DNA from: an uncultured Neomegalonema sp.
Lineage (GTDB): Bacteria; Pseudomonadota; Alphaproteobacteria; Rhodobacterales; Rhodobacteraceae
Reading direction: 5' to 3'
DNA length: 58,362 nt
NCBI GenBank assembly: GCA_937911325.1
Contig: CALDSD010000048.1
Location: 1-58,362 of the forward strand
The translations under genes and the position numbers were made by a program. Every line of letters starts with the position of its first letter. Positions within the stretch are counted from its first letter, which is position 1. The notes beneath the pieces were generated by a model that was given only the letters and a program-made list of their open reading frames with translations, was not told the origin of the DNA and did no database searches. Below are positions 38,738-49,179 of this stretch, piece by piece.

Positions 38738-39653
38738 CGTTTGCTCCCGTGCTGGTCAAGTCAGGCGCCAAGGTCTGCGGCGTCGTTGGCTCCGGCGTAT
38801 TCAAACGGCGGATCAAACCAGGCTCTGGCGGCGTCAGTTCCACCGTTCCGCTTCTGAGAATTCGAAGAAACTCAAGACGATCCAGATCTGCGCTCAAACG
38901 CACTTTCGGACCGTCGTCATCCAGGGCGACGATCCGCCCGACCTGCAGACCGGCGGGAAACACACGGCCGTCGCCGGACGTCAGCACGCTCGCGCCAAGT
39001 TCAAGCTGTCGATCGTCAAACACGAATTCGAGCCTGGGATCGCCGGCGGCCCCGCCGGTGAGAACGGCGCGGCGGCGCTCGGCGCCCACATGAACAGGGG
39101 TGCGGCTCAATCTGTCCGTCAAAAGTAGAACGCGCGCGCTGCGATCACCGACGCCGGCCACCCGTCCGACAAGGCCGCCTTCGTCCAGAACCGGCGCGCC
39201 GTCGCGCACGCCGTCGCGGGCGCCGACATTGACCAGGACGCTTTGCGCATAAGGCCCGCCGGCGTCTGCGACGACTTCGGCCGTGACGAAGGAGACCCGG
39301 GGCGGAAGCTTTACTTGATTGAGCGCCCGGAGACGCGCGTTCTCTTCTTCTAGTTGCTGTGCGACCTCGCGCCAGTTTCTAAGACGCAGGACTTCGCGCC
39401 TCAGTCTTTCGTTCTCTCGCTGAAGATCTCCGTAGGCGCTGATGTCGCGAACGAGACGCTCGAGCCCGGTCGCCGGTTCGGTCGCGACGTTCAGCGTCGG
39501 GGCGACAAGATCGGTGACGTCGTCGCGGATCTGAAGCTGGCGCGGGTTCTCTGTCCGCCAGAGCACAAACAACAAGAACGACGTGACCAACAACGCCCCG
39601 AACAGAACGCGTAGGACCGTTTTGTAGAGCGCGCTTCTTGGGCGGTCGTACAT
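38724..39653 (-). CDS. mreC: Rod-shape protein MreC
   Basis: A 309-residue bitopic protein: one membrane segment (about residues 12-28), a periplasmic coiled coil (DLQRENERLRREVLRLRNWR; LEEENARLRALNQ) and a beta-barrel domain (VNVGARDGVRDGAPVLDEGGLVGRV). It links MreB filaments to PBP2 and RodA. AGAGGAAC precedes the ATG. A 112-base gap separates it from mreB. Confidence 0.96.
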   Translation of the reverse strand: MYDRPRSALYKTVLRVLFGALLVTSFLLFVLWRTENPRQLQIRDDVTDLVAPTLNVATEPATGLERLVRDISAYGDLQRENERLRREVLRLRNWREVAQQLEEENARLRALNQVKLPPRVSFVTAEVVADAGGPYAQSVLVNVGARDGVRDGAPVLDEGGLVGRVAGVGDRSARVLLLTDRLSRTPVHVGAERRRAVLTGGAAGDPRLEFVFDDRQLELGASVLTSGDGRVFPAGLQVGRIVALDDDGPKVRLSADLDRLEFLRILRSGTVELTPPEPGLIRRLNTPEPTTPQTLAPDLTSTGANGAAN

Positions 39654-39765
39654 GTCGTTCCTCTAGGTCCAACGGCCAGCGCGACGAGACCTCGCCATCA
39701 AACTGCGCCGGATGTTTGCGGCGATACCACGGCCCCTAACGTCTGGCGATGTCGAAACAAACAAA

Positions 39766-40794
<1,029 letters not shown>

Positions 40795-40842
40795 TCAGAC
40801 CGCCTTATGGCTAGATATTGGGGCCAATCTTGACCGGGCCGG

Positions 40843-40872
40843 TATATAGGACCGGGATTTAATTAAGGTAAA
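40843..40872 (-). promoter_or_regulatory. Candidate promoter of mreB
   Basis: On the minus strand TTTACC (40872-40867) and TATATA (40848-40843) are separated by 18 bases, about 50 bases upstream of the mreB start. This is a fair sigma-70-like match in an otherwise GC-rich region. Not proven. Confidence 0.4.
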
Positions 40873-40896
40873 GGAGGCGAGATCGAGACGGCGCCG

Positions 40897-40918
40897 AAAG
40901 ACGCGTAAGGCCGTCTTT
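40897..40918. repeat. Inverted repeat between cupin gene and mreB
   Basis: AAAGACG (40897-40903) and CGTCTTT (40912-40918) with an 8-base loop lie 29 bases after the cupin stop on the minus strand. The T-rich arm could make a weak terminator for the cupin transcript. It is too short to be sure. Confidence 0.3.
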
Positions 40919-40946
40919 GCAGCGCAACATGTCTTTTTGGGCAGGG

Positions 40947-41324
40947 TTAAATCCAGGGAGGGGCCTCGACGGTCCGATCACCCCCCGCATCGCCGGTGTT
41001 CAAGGTCCCGGCGGGTTCAATCATGACAATCTCACATTCCGCCGCAGCGACGGGGCGATGTTCGACGCCGCGCGGCACGATGTGAACATCTCCGGCCTTC
41101 AGCGTGACGGAGCGGTCGCGATACTCCATCACGAAGGAGCCCTTGTGAACCAGAAAGAACTCGTCCGTCTCCGCATGGCTGTGCCAGACAAACTCGCCTT
41201 CGATCTTGGCGATCTTCACATGAAGGTCGTTTAACCCGGCGATGATTCTGGGCGACCATTGATCGGAAAAGAGCCCGAACTTCTCGCCAAGGTCGATCGC
41301 TTCGCGCTGGTTTGCTTCGGCCAT
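40947..41324 (-). CDS. Cupin-domain protein
   Basis: About 125 residues from MAEANQREAID; a start 12 codons upstream is possible, but GGAGAGAATGAG precedes the ATG at 41324. The cupin motifs are FVWHSHAETDEFFLVHKGSF (metal-binding histidines and glutamate) and GDVHIVPRGVEHRPVAA. This is a single-domain beta-barrel, probably metal-binding, of unknown substrate. It is placed after leuA and before mreB on the same strand. Confidence 0.9.
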   Translation of the reverse strand: MAEANQREAIDLGEKFGLFSDQWSPRIIAGLNDLHVKIAKIEGEFVWHSHAETDEFFLVHKGSFVMEYRDRSVTLKAGDVHIVPRGVEHRPVAAAECEIVMIEPAGTLNTGDAGGDRTVEAPPWI

Positions 41325-41346
41325 CTCATTCTCTCCGCGGGGTAGG

Positions 41347-41373
41347 GTGAGACGCGCCAAAAGCCCGTCTCAC
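41347..41373. repeat. Hairpin between leuA and the cupin gene
   Basis: GTGAGACG (41347-41354) and CGTCTCAC (41366-41373) form a perfect 8-bp stem with an 11-base loop, about 18 bases after the leuA stop. No T-run follows, so it could be an mRNA-stability hairpin or a weak terminator. Confidence 0.35.
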
Positions 41374-41391
41374 GTCGTCAACAGATCGCGT

Positions 41392-42969
41392 CTATTCGGC
41401 TGCGGCGATCGGCTCCGCCGGGGCAGACTTGTCGCGGCGCACCAGCAGCTTGTTGAGCGCATTCACATAAGCCCGCGCAGACGCGACAATCGTGTCGGTG
41501 TCGGCGGCTTGACCAACGACGATCTTGCCGTCTTCCTCCAGCCGCACTGAAACCGTCGCCTGCGCGTCGGTGCCATCCGTCACCGCATGAACCTGATAAA
41601 GCTTGAGCCGGGCCGTATGCGGCACAAGCGCTTTCACGGCATTGAAAGCAGCGTCAACAGGGCCGTCTCCGTCCGCGGTCTTTTGGTGGTCTTTGCCGTC
41701 GATCTCGAGCATCAGGTCGGCGGACTGAGGGGCCTCGGTGCCGCAGATGACGCGCAGAAACTTCACCTTGATCCGGTCGTTGCCCGCCGATGTCGTCGCA
41801 TCGTCCATCAAAGCGACGATGTCGTCGTCGAAGACCTCCTTCTTGCGGTCGGCCAGAGCCTTGAACCGAACAAAGACGTCCTTGAGCTGATTGTCTCCGA
41901 GTTCATAGCCCAGCTCGCGAAGCTTTTCTCGCAGAGCGTGCCGGCCGGAGTGTTTGCCCATGACAAGGTTCGACTCGCTTAAACCCACGTCCTCAGGGCG
42001 CATGATCTCGAAGGTTTCAGCGTTTTTCAGCATACCGTCCTGGTGGATGCCGCTTTCGTGGGCGAACGCGTTCTTGCCGACGATCGCCTTGTTGTACTGG
42101 ACCGCGAAACCAGAGACCGCAGCGACGCGGCGACTGATGTTCATGATCTTCGTCGCATCGACGCCCGTGCGGTACGGCATGATGTCATGGCGTACCTTGA
42201 GCGCCATAACCACCTCTTCAAGCGCGGTGTTGCCGGCGCGCTCGCCCAATCCATTGATCGTGCATTCGATCTGGCGCGCTCCCGCCTCGACCGCCGCCAA
42301 CGCGTTTGCGGTCGCCATGCCCAAGTCGTTGTGGCAATGCGTGGCGAAGACAACCTCGTCCGCGCCGGGCACGTCGTTCATCAGCATTCTGATCAAGTCG
42401 GCGCTTTCGCGCGGCGCCGTGTAACCGACGGTATCGGGGATATTGATGGTCGTCGCGCCCGCCTTGATAGCGATCTCAACCACTCGGCACAGGTAGTCAC
42501 GCTCGGTGCGGGTGGCGTCCATCGGCGACCATTGCACGTTGTCGCACAGGTTGCGGGCGTGACTAACGGTTTCGTGGATCCGCTCGGCCATCTGGTCCTG
42601 GTCGAGGTTCGGGATCGCGCGGTGCAGGGGGGAGGTGCCGATAAACGTGTGAATCCGAGGATGCTTGGCGTGCTTCACCGCCTCCCAGCAGCGGTCGATG
42701 TCCTTGTAGTTCGCGCGCGACAGCCCGCAAATGACGGCGTCTTTCGTCTGCTTTGCGATTTCGGTGACGGCTTCAAAATCGCCCTCAGAAGCGATCGGAA
42801 ATCCGGCTTCGATAATGTCGACGCCCATCTCATCGAGAAGTTCGGCGATCTGCAGCTTTTCTTCGAGGGTCATCGACGCGCCCGGCGACTGCTCGCCGTC
42901 GCGCAGGGTTGTATCAAAAATCAAGACACGGTCAGAAGATGCGGTGGTCGGAGACTCTTTTGAGCTCAT
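41392..42969 (-). CDS. leuA: 2-Isopropylmalate synthase
   Basis: First committed step of leucine synthesis: acetyl-CoA plus 2-oxoisovalerate to 2-isopropylmalate. It has 525 residues. The metal/substrate motifs are LIFDTTLRDGEQSPG, the HxH-type THCHNDLGMATANALAAVEAG and INGLGERAGNTALEE, and the C-terminal regulatory (LeuA dimer) domain follows about residue 390. A leader peptide and hairpins precede it, suggesting attenuation by leucine. It is next to the mre genes, as in Rhodobacterales. Confidence 0.97.
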   Translation of the reverse strand: MSSKESPTTASSDRVLIFDTTLRDGEQSPGASMTLEEKLQIAELLDEMGVDIIEAGFPIASEGDFEAVTEIAKQTKDAVICGLSRANYKDIDRCWEAVKHAKHPRIHTFIGTSPLHRAIPNLDQDQMAERIHETVSHARNLCDNVQWSPMDATRTERDYLCRVVEIAIKAGATTINIPDTVGYTAPRESADLIRMLMNDVPGADEVVFATHCHNDLGMATANALAAVEAGARQIECTINGLGERAGNTALEEVVMALKVRHDIMPYRTGVDATKIMNISRRVAAVSGFAVQYNKAIVGKNAFAHESGIHQDGMLKNAETFEIMRPEDVGLSESNLVMGKHSGRHALREKLRELGYELGDNQLKDVFVRFKALADRKKEVFDDDIVALMDDATTSAGNDRIKVKFLRVICGTEAPQSADLMLEIDGKDHQKTADGDGPVDAAFNAVKALVPHTARLKLYQVHAVTDGTDAQATVSVRLEEDGKIVVGQAADTDTIVASARAYVNALNKLLVRRDKSAPAEPIAAAE

Positions 42970-43038
42970 GGATCTGGTCCTTAAATCGCGAAGGCGTCGC
43001 GCGCCTCTTTATGAGATTGGGTTCGGTGTGCTTCTCGC

Positions 43039-43095
43039 GGCGGCTGTCGCGCGTCCCCTGAGCGCGCGCCGCCGGTCCAACGGCGCGCTCAGGGG
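43039..43095 (-). promoter_or_regulatory. Alternative hairpins of the leuA leader (attenuator-like)
   Basis: Two overlapping stems are visible on the minus strand. Stem A pairs CCCCTGAGCGCGC (43095-43083) with GCGCGCTCAGGGG (43067-43055), 13 bp. Stem B pairs GGCGGC (43073-43068) and GCGCG (43067-43063) with CGCGC (43053-43049) and GCCGCC (43044-43039), with a 4-base bulge. They share 43055-43067 and cannot coexist. The leader-peptide stop codon lies within the 5' arm of stem A. No U-run follows stem B, so the output may be Rho- or translation-dependent. Confidence 0.55.
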
Positions 43096-43130
43096 CGGAT
43101 AAGCAGAAGCAGTCCGAGTGTCCGAACCAT
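43089..43130 (-). CDS. leuL: Leucine-rich leader peptide upstream of leuA
   Basis: A 13-codon reading frame, MVRTLGLLLLIRP and a TGA, with five leucines including four in a row. It lies about 120 bases upstream of leuA on the same strand. GGAG is 11 bases before the ATG, somewhat far; an adjacent in-frame GTG is also possible. A run of codons for the pathway's own product immediately before overlapping hairpins is the signature of ribosome-mediated attenuation. Too short to be judged by coding statistics. Confidence 0.6.
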   Translation of the reverse strand: MVRTLGLLLLIRP

Positions 43131-43188
43131 CACGATTTAAGCTCCAGTGGTTTGCCGAGCGCTCTGAAAAGCGTCCACGTCGGCCGGC

Positions 43189-43216
43189 ACTATAATCCCG
43201 GAATGGTGAATGAAAA
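43189..43216 (-). promoter_or_regulatory. Candidate promoter of leuA leader
   Basis: TTTTCA (43216-43211) and TATAGT (43194-43189) with a 16-base spacer lie about 60 bases before the leader-peptide ATG on the minus strand. A reasonable sigma-70-like match placed correctly for an attenuator transcript. Confidence 0.45.
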
Positions 43217-43243
43217 CCGAAAAACCGCGTTCCACCCGCGACG

Positions 43244-44119
43244 TCATTGCTGAGCGTCGTCAACCTCGGGCGCCTCGGCTTCCTCTTTCGTGCCGCGCCG
43301 CCCTTTGACCCAGTAGCCGCGATATTCGGCCCCCGAGGCGTAGTTCATCACCCCGAAACCGTGACGTTTTCCAGCCCGAAACGAGCCCTCGTACACGTCG
43401 CCGTTCGCGTAGGTCGCCTTGCCTTCGCCGTCGATCTCGCCGTCTTTCCAGGATCCCACGAAGGTGAAACCGTCCGGAAACTTCAACGAGCCCTGACCGT
43501 TTCTCTCGCCTTGGGCGAAGTCGCCCTCATAAACGGTGCCGTCAGGATACGTGGCGACGCCGCGCCCCTCCATCAGGCCGTTGATCCATGTGCCCTCGTA
43601 TTCATAGCCGTTGGGAGCGCGCAACTTTCCCCGGCCGTCATGGGCGCCGTCCTTGAACGCGCCCTCGTAAACGATCCCATTGGCGTAACGGGCGACGCCT
43701 TCGCCGTTGATCACTCCGCCGGCCCAGCCGCCGGTGTATTCGCCGCCATCGGCGTATTTGATCGTGCCTTGGCCATCGGGCGCGCCGTCCTTGAAGTCGC
43801 CTTCGTAGACCGACCCGTTGGCGTATTTCGCGCGCCCTTTGCCCTCGATGCGGCCTTCGACCCACTGGCCCTCATATTCGTAGCCGTCAGGGAGGCGGAA
43901 AGTCCCCTGGCCATGCTGTTTGCCGTCTTTGAACTCGCCCTCGTAAACCCCGCCGTTGTCGTATTTGTAGAGCGAGGTTCCCTCGCCGTCCTGCGCTTGG
44001 GCGGGAGCGGCCCCAACAGCGAACGCCAGAGCGACGGCCGCCGCGAAGATGGGGAGCGATTTCGCCGGGACGCTCAAAGCGGCGCCCGCGAATGAAACGG
44101 CTTCAACCAGGTTCTTCAT
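43244..44119 (-). CDS. Exported MORN-repeat protein
   Basis: About 291 residues from MKNLVEAVSF (ATG at 44119); the longer upstream frame is improbable. A signal peptide runs to about residue 42 (SLPIFAAAVALAFAVGAAPA then QAQ). Residues 52-276 are ten MORN repeats of 23 residues with the pattern YxxGxxYEGxFxxGxxxGxG, and the tail is charged (KEEAEAPEVDDAQQ). Odd-numbered repeats carry phenylalanine (VYEGEF) and even ones tryptophan (EYEGQW), giving a 46-residue super-repeat. MORN proteins bind lipids or act as rigid scaffolds; here the location would be the periplasm or outside. Function is otherwise unknown. Confidence 0.88.
   Translation of the reverse strand: MKNLVEAVSFAGAALSVPAKSLPIFAAAVALAFAVGAAPAQAQDGEGTSLYKYDNGGVYEGEFKDGKQHGQGTFRLPDGYEYEGQWVEGRIEGKGRAKYANGSVYEGDFKDGAPDGQGTIKYADGGEYTGGWAGGVINGEGVARYANGIVYEGAFKDGAHDGRGKLRAPNGYEYEGTWINGLMEGRGVATYPDGTVYEGDFAQGERNGQGSLKFPDGFTFVGSWKDGEIDGEGKATYANGDVYEGSFRAGKRHGFGVMNYASGAEYRGYWVKGRRGTKEEAEAPEVDDAQQ
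43292..43966 (-). repeat. Ten tandem 69-base MORN units
   Basis: The coding DNA for the ten MORN repeats is built of 69-base units, paired into five 138-base super-units by the F/W alternation. The copies are diverged at the DNA level, so the array is old rather than a recent expansion. Confidence 0.7.
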
Positions 44120-44192
44120 CTGTGTCTTTCTTTTGTTCTCGCTCGAGGCCGAGGCGTTTCGCAACATACAGTGCGTCGCCGTGTTCTTATTT

Positions 44193-44221
44193 ACTATACT
44201 CGCTGATATATGCGCCAAATC
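44193..44221 (-). promoter_or_regulatory. Candidate promoter of the MORN gene
   Basis: TATAGT (44198-44193) sits in an AT-rich patch about 75 bases upstream of the MORN start on the minus strand; the best -35 is a poor GATTTG (44221-44216) at 17 bases. The rest of the 257-base divergent gap before nadE shows nothing clear. Confidence 0.25.
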
Positions 44222-44376
44222 GGGGTCGGACGGCAACAAAGAGAAACAGCGACGCGAAGATTGCGTGGCGAAGCTGCGACGCAATCGCGGCGCGCTTGCC
44301 CTCGACGGGTTTTCAGCACAGGTAGCAGTTTGAGGTTTTCGCGGGCGCGCCGACGCCGCGCGAACAGGAGACGTGG

Positions 44377-46035
44377 ATGAGCGATCATTTCAGGATCACC
44401 CTGGCGCAGCTCGATGCCGTCGTGGGCGATATCGACGGCAACGCCGAAAAGATCATGGCGGCATGGCGGACCGGCCGCGAGGCGGGCGCGGATCTCGTTG
44501 TCGTCCCGGAGATGATGATCTGTGGGTATCAGTGCCAGGACCTGATCACCAAGCCGTCCTTCGTGGCCGCCTGCGCCGCGCGCATTAAAGAGCTCGCGGA
44601 CGAGGTGCAGGATGGTCCCGCGCTGATGGTCGGCGGACCTGAAGACAGCAAAGACGGCGTCTACAACGGCGTCTGGCTGCTGAACGGCGGCAAGGTGCAG
44701 ACCGTCTTTCACAAGCACATGCTGCCCAATGACGGCGTTTTCGACGAAAAGCGTTTGCACCAGGCAGGGCCTGCGCCCGGCCCGGCGTCGATTGGCGGCG
44801 TGCGGATTGGCGTGCCGATTTGCGAGGACGCCTGGTATCCAGAACCGGTCGAGTCGCTGGAGGAATCTGGCGCCGAGATCCTGATCGGCCCGATCGGTTC
44901 TCCCTACGAGCGCGTCAAGTATGAACGTGAGCGAATCCCCTTGATGATCAGCCGGGTGATCGAAAGCAGGTTGCCGCTGGTCTACCTGAACTTGGTGGGC
45001 GCTCAGGACGACCAGATGTTCGACGGCGGATCGTTTGTCTTGAACCCCGGCGGCGGGCTGGCCGCGCAGATGGCGTTTTTCGAAGAACAGACCCTCCACA
45101 TCGACTTTGACCGGACGCCTGAAGGATGGCGGTGTCGCGAGGTCGAGAAGGCGAACCTGCCTGACGACTGGGAGGCGGATTATCGGGTCATGGTGGAGAC
45201 CGTTCGCGGCTATTTCGCAAAATCCGGCTTCACTCAGGCGCTGCTCGGGCTGTCAGGCGGGGTGGACTCGGCCCTGACGGCGACGATTGCTGCGGATGCG
45301 CTCGGTCCGGATAACGTCCGTTGCGTGATGCTGCCGTCGCGGTTCACCAGCGATGAGAGCTTGGAGGACGCCGCCGCAGTCGCGAAGTTGCTTGGATGCC
45401 AGCTCGACACGCTTCCGATCGGCGACGGCGTGGATGCGATCGAAGCGTCGCTCGCGCCGCTGTTTGGCGCCGCGCCGCGAGATATCACGGAAGAAAACAT
45501 CCAGTCGCGGTTGCGGGGGCTCTACCTGATGGCGCTGTCGAACAAGACCGGCGCGCTGCTGCTGACCACAGGCAACAAATCCGAGGTCGCGGTCGGCTAT
45601 GCGACGCTCTACGGCGATATGTGCGGCGCCTTTAATCCTCTGAAGGATCTCTACAAAACGCGCGTCTTCGAAACCTGCCGCTGGCGCAACGCCAACCACC
45701 GGCCCTGGATGATGGCACCCTCCGGCGAAGTGATGCCCAGCCGGGTGATCGACAAACCGCCGACGGCGGAGCTTCGCGAGGACCAGAAAGACGAGGATAG
45801 CCTGCCACCCTATGAAAGGCTCGATGTGATCCTGGAAGGGCTGATCGAGCGTGATCTGAGCGTCGCAGACCTCGTCGAGGAAGGGTTCGACCGGGCTGAG
45901 GTCGCCCGCGTCGAGCGTCTCATCTACACGTCCGAGTACAAGCGGTTCCAGTCGGCGATGGGCACAAAGCTGACCCAGAAAGCCTTCTGGCTCGATCGCC
46001 GCTACCCGATCACCAACCGGTGGCGGAGCGGGTAG
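44377..46035 (+). CDS. nadE: Glutamine-dependent NAD+ synthetase
   Basis: Makes NAD+ from deamido-NAD+, using ammonia released from glutamine. The N-terminal nitrilase-type glutaminase domain has the triad glutamate in VVVPEMMICGY, lysine in FHKHMLPNDGVFDE and cysteine in GVPICEDAWYPE. The C-terminal synthetase has the P-loop SGGVDSALTATIA and TGNKSEVAVGYATLYGD. The 552 residues are normal for the two-domain form. AGGAGACGTGG precedes the ATG. It converges with cydB with seven bases between stops. Confidence 0.97.
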   Translation: MSDHFRITLAQLDAVVGDIDGNAEKIMAAWRTGREAGADLVVVPEMMICGYQCQDLITKPSFVAACAARIKELADEVQDGPALMVGGPEDSKDGVYNGVWLLNGGKVQTVFHKHMLPNDGVFDEKRLHQAGPAPGPASIGGVRIGVPICEDAWYPEPVESLEESGAEILIGPIGSPYERVKYERERIPLMISRVIESRLPLVYLNLVGAQDDQMFDGGSFVLNPGGGLAAQMAFFEEQTLHIDFDRTPEGWRCREVEKANLPDDWEADYRVMVETVRGYFAKSGFTQALLGLSGGVDSALTATIAADALGPDNVRCVMLPSRFTSDESLEDAAAVAKLLGCQLDTLPIGDGVDAIEASLAPLFGAAPRDITEENIQSRLRGLYLMALSNKTGALLLTTGNKSEVAVGYATLYGDMCGAFNPLKDLYKTRVFETCRWRNANHRPWMMAPSGEVMPSRVIDKPPTAELREDQKDEDSLPPYERLDVILEGLIERDLSVADLVEEGFDRAEVARVERLIYTSEYKRFQSAMGTKLTQKAFWLDRRYPITNRWRSG

Positions 46036-46042
46036 GGGACGA

Positions 46043-47062
46043 TCACTCGTATTTCAGTTCGGTCGCCTTGCCGCGGAACACCCAATACGCGTAGGCCGAG
46101 TAGCCGGCGATCATTGGCAGCGTCACCATTGCGCCGATGAAGATGATGAAGAGCGAGTCACGGGCGGAGGCCGCGTCCCAAAGAGTAAGCTTCTCAGGAA
46201 CCACATACGGGAAGAACGAGTAGGCGAGCCCGGCGAAGCCCAAGACAAAGATCGCCGAGGTGATGGCGAAAGGCGTCCACGCGAGCCGCCCATCCTCCAA
46301 CATGGCTTTGCGCAACGGCCCATCCCGCAGCAGCAGAATGAGACCGAGGAACAGGCCGCCGGTGATCAACGGGATCGGCGCAAGCAGCACCACTTCAGGG
46401 AAACTGAACCAGCGTTCGAAAATCCGGTCGCTGGCGAGCGGCGAGGCGATGGAGATCGCCAGCATCCCGATCGCTGCGGCCCATTTCGTCTTAGACGCCC
46501 AGTCGAGCGCCTTGAGCTGCAACGCGCCCTCTGTCTTCGCCAATAGCCAGGTCGCGCCCAGAAACGCATAACCGGCGACAAGGCACAGCCCCACCAGAAG
46601 GCCGAACAGGACGCCAACCCAGCTCTGATCGAGGCCGAGGATGTAAACGCCCAGCATGTACCCTTGAGCGACGGTCGCGATCAGCGAGCCGGCGAAAAAG
46701 GCTCGGTCCCAGGCCAGCTTGTTCTCTACCGGCGCTTTGGCGCGAAACTCGAAGGCGACCCCCCGCAGTATCAATCCGAGCAACATCAACGTCGCAGGAA
46801 GGTAGAGCGCCGTCAGGATCACCCCGTGTGCTGTCGGAAACGCCACCAAGAGCAGACCGACGGCCATCACCAGCCAAGTTTCATTCGCGTCCCAGAAGGG
46901 CCCGATCGAGCCGACCATGATGTCGCGCTCCTTCGGTTCGACGTTCAGCGAAAGGATCCCCACGCCCAGATCAAACCCATCCAGCACCACATAGATCAGG
47001 ATGGAGAGCCCCATGAGCACGCCGAAGGCGAGCGGAAGCCAATCTGAGAAATCGTACTCCAT
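46043..47062 (-). CDS. cydB: Cytochrome bd-type ubiquinol oxidase subunit II
   Basis: A 339-residue integral membrane subunit with about eight helices, paired with the subunit I gene just upstream. Blocks FGVLMGLSILIYVVLDGFDLGVG, SIGPFWDANETWLVMA and AFPTAHGVILTALYLP are characteristic. It accepts electrons with CydA for oxygen reduction under low oxygen or cyanide. No small CydX-type frame fits downstream (only seven bases to the next gene). Confidence 0.96.
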   Translation of the reverse strand: MEYDFSDWLPLAFGVLMGLSILIYVVLDGFDLGVGILSLNVEPKERDIMVGSIGPFWDANETWLVMAVGLLLVAFPTAHGVILTALYLPATLMLLGLILRGVAFEFRAKAPVENKLAWDRAFFAGSLIATVAQGYMLGVYILGLDQSWVGVLFGLLVGLCLVAGYAFLGATWLLAKTEGALQLKALDWASKTKWAAAIGMLAISIASPLASDRIFERWFSFPEVVLLAPIPLITGGLFLGLILLLRDGPLRKAMLEDGRLAWTPFAITSAIFVLGFAGLAYSFFPYVVPEKLTLWDAASARDSLFIIFIGAMVTLPMIAGYSAYAYWVFRGKATELKYE

Positions 47063-47085
47063 AAGGGCGCTCCTTGTGGTCGTGT

Positions 47086-48456
<1,371 letters not shown>

Positions 48457-48608
48457 GACTAACTCCACCGTCGCTCGTTCACATGACGGGAGATAGAAGC
48501 GAAAGCCGCCGCGGGCAGGGGGCTGCGTCAACATATCCGGCCTTCAGTGGTCGGCTTTTCCGAATTCCGTTCGCAATTGCGAAAGGGCGACAGAGCTGGA
48601 GACCAAAA

Positions 48609-49118
48609 ATGGACCTCTTCAACGCTGCAGAGCGTATGATGGGCATGGATGACGAAGCCTGGGCCCGTCACGCCAATCCTTGGAGCGTGCTCACGCGGTT
48701 CTCGGTGCTGCCGCTGATCGTATTGGCTATCTGGAGCCGGGTCTGGATCGGCTGGTGGTGTCTCGTCCCGATCGCGGCGGCGCTTTGGTGGAACTGGTGG
48801 AACCCGCGCGCATTTGGGCCGCCTGGATCGACGGACAACTGGATGTCCAAGGGCGTTTTCGGCGAAAGAGTGTTTCTCAACCGCGCCAAGGTGCCAATCC
48901 CAGCGCATCATGAGCGCGCCGGGAAGACTTTGGCGGCTCTATCCGTTCCGGGAGCGCTCGCATTGATCTACGGGCTGATCATGCTCGACCCGGAGTGGAC
49001 CATCTTCGGCATGTTCGCCGCCGTGTTGCCGAAAGTCTGGTTTGTCGATCGGATGGTCTGGCTCTATCAGGACATGAAAGAGGCCGATCCGCGATATCGG
49101 GAGTGGTCGCGACGGTAA
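48609..49118 (+). CDS. Membrane protein, possibly DUF6653 family
   Basis: A protein of about 169 residues starting at MDLFNAAERMMG. WARHANPWSVLTRFSVLPL is followed by two membrane segments near residues 34-65 and two more near 110-145 (LAALSVPGALALIYGLIML). It has an unusual tryptophan run, LWWNWWNPRAFGPP. The phrase WARHANPWS resembles a DUF6653-type opening, but I am not certain of that family. Divergent from cydA; no functional clue. Confidence 0.7.
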   Translation: MDLFNAAERMMGMDDEAWARHANPWSVLTRFSVLPLIVLAIWSRVWIGWWCLVPIAAALWWNWWNPRAFGPPGSTDNWMSKGVFGERVFLNRAKVPIPAHHERAGKTLAALSVPGALALIYGLIMLDPEWTIFGMFAAVLPKVWFVDRMVWLYQDMKEADPRYREWSRR

Positions 49119-49179
49119 CGCCAGGTTGATCCGAACGGTCGGATGGCCAATAAGCGCTCAACCTTGCAAGAGAGCGCCC

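Noticed and set aside
46036-46042. Space for cydX or a terminator between nadE and cydB
   Set aside because: Only seven bases separate the two stop codons.
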